Shown here piece after piece: positions 23,792-34,231 of a stretch of 64,000 nucleotides of DNA. The stretch is from Platerodrilus igneus (Eukaryota; Arthropoda; Insecta; Coleoptera; Lycidae). A model generated the notes under the pieces. It was not told the origin of the DNA and searched no databases. It was given only the letters and a program-made list of their open reading frames with translations. A program made the translations under genes and the position numbers. The first letter of the stretch is position 1, and every line of letters begins with the position of its first letter. The DNA is taken from contig JARFIW010000835.1 in the NCBI GenBank assembly GCA_036346225.1, forward strand, positions 1 to 64,000. Reading direction: 5' to 3'.

Positions 23792-25620
23792 ATCGCTTGG
23801 GTAGTTTGTAACGTTTTCTTTTAAATTTTTTAAATATTTCTTTCTATTTGTAATTTTCTTTATTGCTTGATTTATTCTTCGTTTGTGTAGACTTGCCATT
23901 ATTTTATATTTTTGTGAACTAATAATTTTTCTTTCAACTAACCAAATTATTGTTTTTGGGTATTATAATTCTCCCCATCCCAAACTACGAATGCTGTTAG
24001 CCATTGCATCCCTTTTTCTTTTTTTTTCCAATAATTTGTGCAGTGTCAAGTTTTCGGTTCTGTAAGGATTACCGTGACACGAGATAAAATCTTACATTTA
24101 GTTGTTTTATAGTGTATAAATATGTGTCATTTATATCTTAAATTATATTTCTTATACATATAGTTCAAAGTACAATATTCAGAAGCTAGTTTCTAATCAA
24201 CTGTACATCTTTGAAATAGCTGTGAATGCAAAGGTACCATCTGGGGTGGTTAAAGAAGTCTGAATAAGAGATTATTGTTAGTTGGATTTCATTCTTCTCG
24301 TTTAAAATTGCTAATCCTTAAAACACCTCCAAGAGAGAATAAAAGCTGCTTACACTTTCACTTTGTACAAGCGACCTTTTTACCGCTACTGTATTATAAA
24401 ATTAAAACGTTTCCCAAGAAACATCCTGGTTGCGCCAAATCTTAAAGAATACCGGCTCACCCTAACTGACAATCATGTCAAACCCTTTCTTAATATTTGT
24501 TATTTTTAGACTTTAGCGCTTCTGAAACTGTATTTCTTAACCGTCCATCACCACAGGAACTAAATCTACATAAAAACAGAGTCACTCACGTACTCAGGTC
24601 TTTTGATGGAACGCATTGTCATCTTTACCTGTATTTTCGGGATTTATTATTTAAAATTGACATAAATAGTTTCGGTTTAACTTTTAACAAAAGGCATTTG
24701 ATTTGCTTTTCAATGTTTTGAAAATAGCTGATTTTTATCTTTATTTACTTTAGCTTAAAATTGTACCTTTCTACGGAAGACTTTTTCAATAGAAATCTGG
24801 GATAAAGTTTTGACTTTGTAGGTTAGCACTTTATTAAAGATGTATTCTTTAATAGAATATTTTTTTTCAAAGCACCTTATGAAAATACCAATAACTATGT
24901 TTCTTGATTACCGTCAAAATAAATGGACATGGTAGTATAATAAACTGAAATTTTACAGAAGCACGCACTTTCTTATGGTATTTATTTGTTGATCATATAA
25001 AAAGTTACCACTTCAGAAAAATAACATGCAGGTAAGTCAGAATTCGACAACTAAATTTTACTGATCATTACTTTTATAAAACAATGCAAGACTAATTACA
25101 CTGTTTGAAATAAATAAGGTGAAATAGGTAAGTGCGTAAAGAGGGCAAGTGCGTACACAACCGCTATTTATTCTAATATAAACCAAAATATAATAGCTAA
25201 TTGCTAGAAATCTATTTTTTCGTGACATGGAATAATAATCGTATATGTCGCATTATTCTGTAGGGACTTCCGCTGTTTATATCAATCAGAAAGTGTGCAC
25301 ATTGTGTGAAAGCATATGTCAAGTTCAGTATCACCATCAGTCTCATAGTTTTTATCGATATTTACTATTCTTTGCGATTATTTTTAGTAAGTGTGAAAAA
25401 CATACTTTAACAATCATGTTAAATAGATAAATGTTATTGTTTTTTTACAATTTATTGAAAAAAACGCTACTCTGTTCTAACTCCGTAAATGTGTGTACCT
25501 GGGGTAAGTGCAGAATATTCACTGGGGAAGGGGCGCAGTAGTGAGCTCTTGCCCCTACTACACTTTCATTTCTATTATTTCTGGGTTTTGTACTACACTT
25601 TTTCATAAAGAAAATTTTTG
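23792..25620. other. AT-rich interval, no gene seen
   Basis: Scattered short frames only. No domain, RNA gene or repeat shared with other parts of the window. Confidence 0.5.
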
Positions 25621-25624
25621 TAAT

Positions 25625-27147
25625 GTAGGAGCTATAGTTAATAATGGGTCAGCCAGAAGTTCAAAATGAAACAAAGAAAACTAGTTACCCACTTAAATGT
25701 TAATTTAATAACACATTTAATAATAAAGTAATAAATCTGTAACATAACCCGAAAATAATTAAAAATAAAACTACTCCTTTTACAAGGATACCAAAAACTT
25801 CCATCTTGTCCACACTAATGCCCATGCCCTACTTCTGTGGGAAAAGTGTAATCAAAATAAGGCGGGAGACTTGAATTTAAGCCAATATTTAAATTCCACT
25901 ACAGTTCGGTCGACCTGACAAATGATCATCCCGAGCATTAACAATACGCAACAACATAAAGGTTTACGACAATCATAATAATGGAGCTTTATGTCCAATC
26001 AAATTAATATAAACATAAATCGTAAATGATCACATATAGAATAATTGTAATAAGCATAATACAAAACATAAGATATACGTAATCATAACAAGTAGACTGA
26101 TTGAGCCAGCATAATACATAAAACATAAAAATCCTTTGGAAAAATCCTAATGAAATAATTACATAACTTAAAATACACATAAACTACATAATTTTCCAAC
26201 ATAAACATAAGGGCGTGCGTTTGCAGCATAATTCATAATTAGTAAAGACAACTAAGTTCAAAATTAGTTCTGATAAATATTGGCTTAAATTCAAATCTCC
26301 CGCCTTATTTTGGTTACACTTTTCCCCAGAAATGGGGCATGGGCATTAGTGTGGACAAGATGTAAGTTTTTGGTATTCTTGTAAAAGGAGTAGTTTTATT
26401 TATAATTATTTTCGGGTTATGTTGTTACGTGCCGAAAAATCGGCACTAGACATTCTTAATTAAGTTTTAATATGTGAGAATTTCGCGCCATAAATTTAAA
26501 AGGACGTGTGCGTATTTCCGTCACTTCAGATAGTGCGTTGCGCGAGATTTCCGCCAACGCGTGTGGGGGAAGAAGGAAGTGGGGGATTTCCGCGATGGGG
26601 GCTAGAACTAGCCTCCGAGATGTGAAGAAGGTTGTCTTTTGTGTCCTACCGTATCTTTTGTTATGTAGGTCCCTTTTTGCCTCTTTTTGATTATCGTTTC
26701 TCATACCCGTTCCTGTCGCACCTCTACATAAGAAGAAGACAATCGAATTTGGATTTAACCTGGCTCAAGAATTCCCACACCCGAGAAAAATTAGCCAAAG
26801 CAGCCGGCGACAACCATGGAGGAATCCCGAAGGAAGCTCTACCTGTTCACGTAAGTGCCCCCTTTGGGGTTTTCTTTAAAATTTATTTCCTTTAAAATTT
26901 GTGTAATTATGTTGCAAATTGCATATTGTGTGACGTCATCTATAATTTGCGCGTCAATTTTTACATTATCTAATATTGTTATCAACTGACATAGTGGCTT
27001 GCGTACCTCGTATACGGGGTTGTAATAATGTTAAAGATTTATTACTTTATATTAAATGTGTTTTAACATTTAAGTGTGTAACTAGTTTTCTTTGTTTCAT
27101 TTTGAACGTCTGCCTGACCCATTATTAACTGCAGCTCCTACAATTTT
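25625..27147. mobile_element. Long terminal-inverted-repeat element (MITE/foldback type)
   Basis: Left arm 25630-25905 (GTAGGAGCTATAGTTAATAA, CTACTCCTTTTACAAGGATA, AAATAAGGCGGGAGAC) is matched in reverse by 26265-26422 plus 27028-27140. The right arm is split by a later insertion at 26423-27027. The interior (25905-26265) is rich in CATAA and codes for nothing recognisable. I could not define a clean target duplication, so the superfamily is open. Without the insertion it would be about 0.9 kb. Confidence 0.7.
26419..27031. mobile_element. Probable solo LTR (605 bp) inside the long-TIR element
   Basis: The segment 26423-27027 starts TGTTACGTGCC and ends GTTGTAATA, near-LTR ends with one substitution from the expected CA. 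It is flanked by ATGT at 26419-26422 and 27028-27031. Removing it restores homology of the right arm to the left arm (TTATGTTA-AGATTTATTAC). The 4-bp duplication suggests a Gypsy-type LTR. GC content is higher than the surroundings. A short ATG frame at about 26816 runs into CACGTAAGTG, a good splice-donor sequence. Confidence 0.6.
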
Positions 27148-27164
27148 AAGGTGTGGGGTTCGAA

Positions 27165-28289
27165 GATTTAGGTGCACTTATTTTTTCGTCATTAGATTTT
27201 TGATCCTGAAACTAGTTGGACACGTTGCTTAACTTATTTATGTTCTGAGCTAGCTTACATAGTTCCCTGAAATTCCCACAACAGCCGGTTCCCTTCTATT
27301 GTTTTCTAATTATATACCTTATTTCACCGAGATTCAGTGGTATGTCAAGGGGATTTAGCACTCCGTGGCTGTCAAGAATCCCCCAACACTTATACATTTG
27401 CCGAATTATTAGTTTTTCAGTAAATACTTTCGTACAATTAACATTAGTTCAGATTATTGCAAAACCAATACCAATACCATGTATAAGTACATTTATTTTC
27501 TTCGTCATTAGCCTTTCCATCTTGGGACTGGTTGAATGCATACCTCCATCGTATCTATTCTGAGCTAGCCTACAAAGTTTCCCTGAAATTCCCACATCCT
27601 ACAACTTTTACTATCTGTGTGCAATAGTCTAACCTAGGTCTACCTCTACTTTTCTTTTTTCCAATCTCTGCTTCTAATACACTCCGCACTATTCGCTAAT
27701 GTCTTAGTATGTGACCTATCATCCTATTTCTCCTATTTTTTACTGTTTTACACATATTTATTTCTTCCCCTACCATTTCTAGAACTTTCACTGTTTTTAA
27801 CTTTGTCTGTTCATGACATCTTCATCATACGTCTGTAGCACCACATTTTAAAAGTTTCTACCTTATTGTTGTCCTCTTCTCCTACTATCTAGGCTTCACA
27901 GCCGTACAGTGCTGTGCTCAACACAATGTCTTAAGCAATCTTTTCCTTGTTTCTATGCTTGTTGTCTTTGAGCACAGTAGTTGCTTTTTCTTGTTAAATA
28001 TAACACGGCCTTGTGCTAGTCTTTGTTTTATATCTTTTGTGCTTTTCTCAACTTGCGTTATTTGGCTTCCTAGGTAGCAAATCTCCTTAACCTCTTGTAA
28101 GTTCTCGTTACCTATTTTTATTCCTGTTTTTGGTTTATTTTCCCATCCTTTGCATACTAGAACTTTAGTATTATTTTTGTTAATTTTCATACCATATCCC
28201 TCTGTTAGAACTATTTCCATTCTAAACATATCAATCTTTTGTTCCAGCATAGTTATTCCAAATGTCTTCTTGCATTTGACACTATTCAT
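27165..28289 (-). pseudogene. RTE-A 3' half (RT C-terminus and 3' region), split by inversion
   Basis: Read leftward from 28289, the frame carries MNSVKCKKTFGI, MKINKNNTKVLV, GNENLQEVKEICYLGSQIT and IETRKRLLKTLC, matching the RT C-terminal region of the copies at 8.8 and 42.7 kb. The FADD catalytic box and about 25 following residues are missing (MFR joins directly to MEIVLTEG near 28217). Downstream it keeps one RTE-A 3' sub-unit, truncated near 27165 next to the long-TIR element. The missing 5' portion is at 32706-33229 on the other strand. Confidence 0.85.
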
Positions 28290-29074
28290 TTCCCACACTT
28301 TACATTGTTTTTCAATGTACGACCTTAAATCTTTGAACGAGAGAATCTCGTCATTATTTCCTAATTCGAAGCGCTTTAAAATGTTTGTATCTAATTTTTT
28401 TGATAACAGATTAAACAACATGAAATCTAATAAATCTATTTCCATCTGCCTTAACGCAAATATATTTTCATCAAAACAACTAATTGCCGGAGTTCCGCAT
28501 GCGAGTTTGAGGAACTGACCTTAGGGCATTTTTCGAGAGCATTAAAATATGTTGAAAGTAATAACCTCTTGGACTGAAAACGATTAGTAATGATTTTATA
28601 TGCTTCCTCGTATGCATAATCATTTAATAGCAAGTGTTTTATTAAGGCACGCGACGACTCATCTAGTGTATCAACGAGATGGCAAAATTTTTCAACGGGT
28701 GACAAACTGACATTATCATGAATCAATCGCTTATAAATTGCATGACAACTCTCATAATCTGAAATGCGACTCGAAAACCGTGGGAAAGAAAGATGTTTCA
28801 AGCGTACCCCACTATTTAGCGACAAAGAATTATTCATATTTTCTACATTTGGCTTATTTTCTACCCGATCTAATTCGCATTGTTCAGCGATAATGCGAAT
28901 ATCTAATAGCTAATCATCGATTTTCACCCTAAGAGCCGAGAATTCGTCCAACTGTTCACTCTCCTCATCAAAGAAAATATCCTTGCAAAAAGACTTGAAA
29001 TGAGTTTCAATTTGCTCGACACTTTTAATCGATGCCCTAAATAAAGCAATCGATACATTTTCCGGTTGATTAAT
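28289..29074 (-). pseudogene. BEL/Pao gag N-terminal part (inverted half)
   Basis: This is the DUF1759-type gag region of BEL/Pao elements, which builds the particle. Read leftward, it has an N-terminal helical segment (KSFCKDIFFDEESEQLDEF), then LKHLSFPRFSSRISDYESCH, SLSPVEKFCHLVDTL, AYEEAYKIITNRFQ and, in another frame, DLLDFMLFNLLSKKLDTN and SYIEKQCKVWE. A stop at about 28906 and a frameshift near 28450 break it. It ends abruptly at the inversion breakpoint. The continuation (zinc knuckle onward) is at 33229 on the plus strand. The start codon is not securely placed. Confidence 0.85.
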
Positions 29075-29632
29075 TTTACTATATATGATCCAACCTTTTC
29101 ACTACAAATCTAACTTCAACAATAGCTTTATCAATTGATATAACCATATTCGATTAATGATTAATGAACGACAATAAAAATTAATGTAAAAACAATGCCT
29201 ACTCAAATACGCTACAACTAATTAATTTACGAAATTAAATTATTAATGGACAAATGCAACTAATTACAGTGCTCGCCCGACAAAAAGTTTAACGTTTCAA
29301 ATAAATTCCAACCCCATTGTTATACAAGTTGCATGAACTTGAATGGTTCCTCGAACTTGAGACGACAAATAAGGTAAAGGTTTACAATACAATAACCCCT
29401 CATAAATTTAGTTTACCTAAAGTAAACTGTTCGACCACTAATCTTTGCAACAAAGTATAAGGGATTTATTGTAAAATATACCGTTATAACCAGATGTTTC
29501 TACCATTAAATTTGCAAGCAGGATGTTATTCTCTTCGTAACACGTTTACCCATAATCAAAACTACGACAATTGTTAAATTTACGTATAAATGAGGAGCTT
29601 AAAGAATAGGAACTAATTAATTAATTAAATAA

Positions 29633-29649
29633 TCCGGCTCAAAGAACCA
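29633..29649 (-). other. Primer-binding site of the BEL/Pao element (tRNA-Tyr type)
   Basis: Two bases beyond the 5' LTR the minus strand reads TGGTTCTTTGAGCCGGA. The complement of the conserved eukaryotic tRNA-Tyr 3' end is TGGTCCTTCGAGCCGGA, so 15 of 17 bases match and both differences are C-to-T. The assignment rests on my knowledge of tRNA-Tyr. Confidence 0.65.
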
Positions 29650-29651
29650 TT

Positions 29652-30054
29652 TGTTCAGCGCGGGGGTCTTATAATTTTCTATATCGACTTACTTCCGCGG
29701 TTTTTTATTGTTCTAAGCTGCAGTTCCTTGCTCCTCAACTAAGTGGACTGTATTGGAGATTATAGTACGTGTTCCGTTGCACTTGCACTGTGTTTTTTTA
29801 GGGGTTTATCAAATAAATTCACATTCAGCGGCACTATGACTAACTCACGTACCGAACGAAAAACCGACTGTCTGCTTCGATATCGATGAGAGAGTGTTCA
29901 CTACCCCTTTTTCAACTTATTTACACATGCACAAGGAATTTTTACGACAGGATATAAGGGAAGAAGGTATGACAGTTTTACTATTTGATTTACAACTACA
30001 AATTTAAAATAACTTAAAATTAACCACGCGAACGTGCGACAAAGAGACCGAACA
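29652..30054 (-). mobile_element. BEL/Pao 5' LTR (minus strand)
   Basis: On the minus strand it begins TGTTCGGTCTCTTTGTCGCA and ends CGCGCTGAACA. It aligns over its whole length to the plus-strand LTR at 36716-37121 with roughly 5% differences by eye. The pair is in inverted orientation, contrary to a normal LTR element. Bases 30055-30059 read TACAA, the complement of the TTGTA duplication seen beside the other LTR. Confidence 0.92.
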
Positions 30055-30059
30055 TACAA

Positions 30060-32705
30060 CTTCTTCAACTAATCGACAGGCAGGGGTAGGAATATTGTTA
30101 GGTAAAAGATTATGACGTAAAGTTAAAGAGTACTTACAATTTAGTGATAGAATGATAATGGTTAGATTGAGTACGAAACCCACAGACGCTGTTTTAGTAC
30201 AGGTTTACATGCCAACAACTCAGTACGAGGATGAGGAACTAGAAAAGGTATACGAGAATCTAAATAGTATAGTGAAAAAGGTAAAAGGAGATGAAAATTT
30301 AATAGTTATGGGCGATTTTAGTGCGTCAGTGGGAGAAGATAGTGAGGGAAAAATGGTAGGAAAATTTGGGTATGGTAGACAAAAAGATAGAGGAGAAACA
30401 TTAGTTGAGTTTTGCCAGGAACATAGATTAGTAACTGTAAACACCTTATTCCAACAACACGTCAGAAAAATATATACGTGGAGAGCGCCAGGTGATAGGG
30501 CTAGATACCAAGTAGATTATATTTTAGTTAAGCAAAGATTTAGAAACCAAATTATAAACTGTCGTAGTTGTCCAGGGACTGACATAGAGAGCGATAATAA
30601 CTTAGTTAAAATCTAAAATTCAAGAAATTGAGAAAGGTTAAAATTGAGGAATGGGATCTAGGTTAGCTTAATGATAGTGAGGCAAAAGAAGAATATAAAC
30701 AAGTATTAGATAATAAGATCAAAGAGATAGCTATAGGAGGGAACGTAGAAAATAGATGGAAAGAAATAAAAGGGGCTGTACATGATACAGCAACACAGAC
30801 TATAGGTAAGAAAAAAGTAGAGGCGAGAAAACCCTGGGTAACAACAGAGATATTAAATCTAATAGAGAATAGAAAAAACTTAAATCTTTCAGAGAATTGG
30901 ATAGTGAAAGTAAAAAAATTTAATAGAGTTAGAAATTAGATAGTACATGAGTGTAGAAAAGCTAGAAATAAACGGATGAAGAAGAATTGTAAGAGAATAC
31001 AAGATGATTTGAGAATAGGTAAGACCGACAGGGCTTACAGCGCTGTTAAAAAGTTTTTCGGGGAAGATAGGAAAAATATAATGGTATTAAAGATGAGAAT
31101 AATGAGCTTCTAATAAATAAAGGTGAGGTAGCAGATAGGTGGAAAAGATATTTAAAAGATTTATATAAAGGAGGCGATATGGATGAGTTAGAGAACGACC
31201 AAGAAGAGGACGTAGAAATAGGGTTCTCAATATTAAAAGAGGAATTTGATAGAGCTGTTATGGATCTTCAACTAAATAAAGCGCCGGGGATAGACGATAT
31301 ACCCGCAGAATTAATAAACATACAAGTCAGAAAACTTTCGACAGATTAAATGAACTAGTAAAAGTAATATATGACACAGGTGAGGTCCCAATAGATTTCG
31401 AAAAAAATAGTATTTTCCCAATCCCAAAAAAGTTAGGAGCTGGTAGGTGTGACAATTTTAGAACGGTAAGCTTAAAATCCCATACTTCCAAATACTAACA
31501 ATAATAATTAAAAATAGAGTAGAAGCTTTGACTGAGAATTATTTAGGCGAAGACCAATATGGTTTTCATAAAGACAAAGGGACTAGAGAACCGATACTAA
31601 TGATTAGGGTAATTATCGAAAAAAGGTTTCACAAAAATAAAAAGATTCATTTCGCGTTTGTAGATTTAGAAAAAGCATTTGATAGGTATATTGGATTGCT
31701 AGGTTCAGGGTTTTGCGAAAAATAGGAATCTCTCATAGTCTATATAAAAATCAAAGCCTAGTAATTAAATTTGATGAAATAGAAAAGGAAGCTAAGATTA
31801 GAAATGGTGTTAGACAGGGCTGTATACTATCTCTCTTGATTTTTAATGTTTATATTGAGGAAGCTTTAAATTTAGCTAGAAAAAGAAAAAAGATAGTTCA
31901 TAGTGCATAGGAACAGAAAATAGACATGTTGCGTTTTGCAGATAATATAGTCATTATAATAGAGTTTAGAAAAGAGTTAGGAGAGTTTTCGAAATTTTTT
32001 AGATGAGATACTACAGAGTAACTATAGTATGAGAATTAACTCAGGAACGACAAAGATAATGACAAGTGAGTTACAGCCTAGTTCTAAACCAAAATTAAAA
32101 ATAGGTAATACCGAGTTAGAGGAGGTAGATGAATTTTGTTATTTAGGTATTTACAAAGGACGGACGTAGCAGAAGGGATTTAGTAGCTAGAATACCTCAA
32201 GCTAGAAAAATGTTTTTAAAAAAGAAAGACTTACTAATAGCTAATAGTATTAGTTTACATAATAGAAAAAGCTTCTTGAGGTCGTACGTATGGAGCGTTC
32301 TATTATACTTGAACAATTAAAGGGGTAGATAAGAAAAAAATAGAAACCGTTGAAAGTCGGTGTTATAGGAGAATGTTAAAGATTATTTGAACAGATAGAG
32401 TAACAAATGAGGAAGTTTATAAAAGGATAGGTGAGGAACCCTGTATGTGGAAACAATTAAAGGTCAGGAGAGATAGAATGATAGGGCACCAGATAAGAGA
32501 TGAGGGAATATTTAGTAAGGTCTTAGATTATAGACTACCAAATAAAAATAGAGTAGGAAGACCTAGACAAAACTATATTAGTCAAATTATTAGAGATTTA
32601 GATTGTGAAGGGTATGTAGAACTTTTAGATTAGCACGGAATAAAAAAGAAGTTAGAACTGCGTCAAATCGACCTTAAGTAAGGTCAAAAACAAAATGATG
32701 ATGAT
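30060..32705 (+). pseudogene. RTE-clade LINE, family B: most of the coding region and 3' end
   Basis: The frame enters inside the endonuclease (GVGILLGKRL, QVYMPTTQYEDEELEKVYEN, VMGDFSASVGED, YTWRAPGDRARYQVDYILV, then IESDNNLV where His of the SDHN motif is Asn). RT remnants follow with GEDQYGFHKDKGTREPI, FAFVDLEKAFD, IRNGVRQGCILS-like sequence and LRFADN, so the second Asp of the catalytic box is lost. It ends in ATGATGATG near 32705, an RTE-type simple-repeat tail. Many stops and frameshifts. Divergence from family A is large, so it is a separate family. The missing endonuclease N-terminus is at 37127-37690. Confidence 0.85.
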
Positions 32706-33229
32706 GTTGAGGTCTTTAGTGAGGAACTAGACTAAGGCAGGTCCCCGAAAGAGGGCAACAGTTCTGTCGATACTTAGAGTGGTAGAAACAATAGGGGCTG
32801 GTATGACATTCTAAGACACACTACTGCGATGTGGAAGGCAACGTGAAACCACCACATTACCTCTCAAGTACACAGCGTACTTAAATTGTTATAAATTGTT
32901 ATAAAAGTTTCCAAATTTAAAATATTTTAGCTCTGAAGGTGATAATTGAGAAAACAATAGAAAGGGGGAAAGCGTGCATATATGGTTTGTAGATCGGGAA
33001 AATGCATTCGACAATGTAAAATGGAATAAAATGTTCGAAATACTTAAAAAGATTAGAATGAGTTTTAGGGTTAGACGGATAGTACATAGCTTATACGAAG
33101 AGCCAACAGCGGTAATAGAATTCGAGCAGGAACAAAGAGAAATAAATATTAGGAAAGGGGTGAGACAGGGATGTCTCTTATCCCCATTAATTTTTAACTT
33201 GTACATAGAAGTGGCAATGAATAGTGTGG
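32706..33229 (+). pseudogene. RTE-A 5' UTR plus RT palm fragment, internally deleted
   Basis: 32706-32880 matches the family A 5' UTR (complement of about 49450-49580: GGTCCCCGAAAGAGG, CACTACTGCGATGTGGAAGG). The sequence then jumps to the RT at about 32935, with FVDRENAFDNVKWNKMFEIL, RKGVRQGCLLSPLIFNLYIE and AMNSV. The endonuclease and RT N-terminus, more than 2 kb in full copies, are deleted. It stops at the inversion breakpoint with AMNSV. The next residues, KCKKTFGI, are found at 28289 on the minus strand. Confidence 0.85.
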
Positions 33230-34231
33230 GAAATAAATGACATTGCTTCAGGAACATTGCTTCAGGAACATGCTTAAAATCTCGAGATTCCGTGAAAGAA
33301 AGAGAAAAAGGAAGGTCTGTTAGCACTTCGGCTAAAACTTCTTTAGTTAGTATCACCAATGATGGTAAAAATTGTAGTTTATGTCAAGCTGTTCATCCTA
33401 TTTGAGGTGGTAAAGCTTAAAAATCTTTGCATTAAATGTTTAAATACTTCACATTCGATGAAAAATTGTACGTTAAATTGGTCGTGTAGAAAATGTCATC
33501 CGTCGCACAATTCGTTACTCCCCTTGGATAAACGAGAAAAATCGATGTCTCCACGCAAACAAACTCATCGTCAAAGGTCAGCGTCTCCTCGGAGAGCTGC
33601 GTCTAGACTTACTGCTACTAGTAGACCCAGTGAAGACAATCTGTCGTCGTCAGTTGTGCATGAACAACCTGCCACTAGCTCGTTGATTTCGACGTCATTA
33701 GAACACACAACCACACTGTTAGCTACGGCAATGGTGTCGGTGCTAGATTACACAGGAAAATTGCAACTTGTTCGTGTAATTTTAGATAACGGATCCATGG
33801 AAAGTTTTATGACTGAAAGGTGCCGTCAGAAATTAGGTTTAAGGAAATGAAGAGTGAATGTCACTGTTCAAGGACTTGGCTTGAATTCGTCGTTGGTGTC
33901 TGGTGCACTATCGTGTGTAGTCAGCCCCTCGGGAGCACGGTCTCCAGCATATGAAATTGAGTGTTATATTTTACCTAACATTTGTAATCAATTACCTTCG
34001 TCGTCGATGGGGGTCAAGGAATGGTCGCATACTCGAGGTTTGGCATTAGCTGATCCTAATTTTAATATTCCTGGTAAAATTGACATGCTACTCGGAGCGG
34101 AAATCTTCGCTCAGGTTTTGTTGAACGAATATTGTTGGGGTGTTGTTAACGAGCCAGTTGCTATTAAAACAACCTTTGGTTGGGTTTTAACGGGAAAGGT
34201 CGTTTCCCCGAATAATTCTATTACGTCGTAG
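33229..34231 (+). pseudogene. BEL/Pao gag C-terminus and aspartic protease
   Basis: After the breakpoint the frame resumes gag (VWEIND, then LKSRDSVKERERKG) with a local repeat of GGAACATTGCTTCAG-like sequence that shifts frame. A BEL-type cysteine/histidine knuckle follows: LCIKCLNTSHSMKNC-x4-CRKCHPSHNSLL (33420-33530). The protease signature is VRVILDNGSMESFMTERCRQ, where the active-site D-S/T-G is D-N-G. A TGA at 33849 interrupts the frame. The downstream DUF1758-like part reads MLLGAEIFAQVLL and TTFGWVLTGKV to a stop at 34229. In intact elements gag, protease and RT form one polyprotein. Confidence 0.85.
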
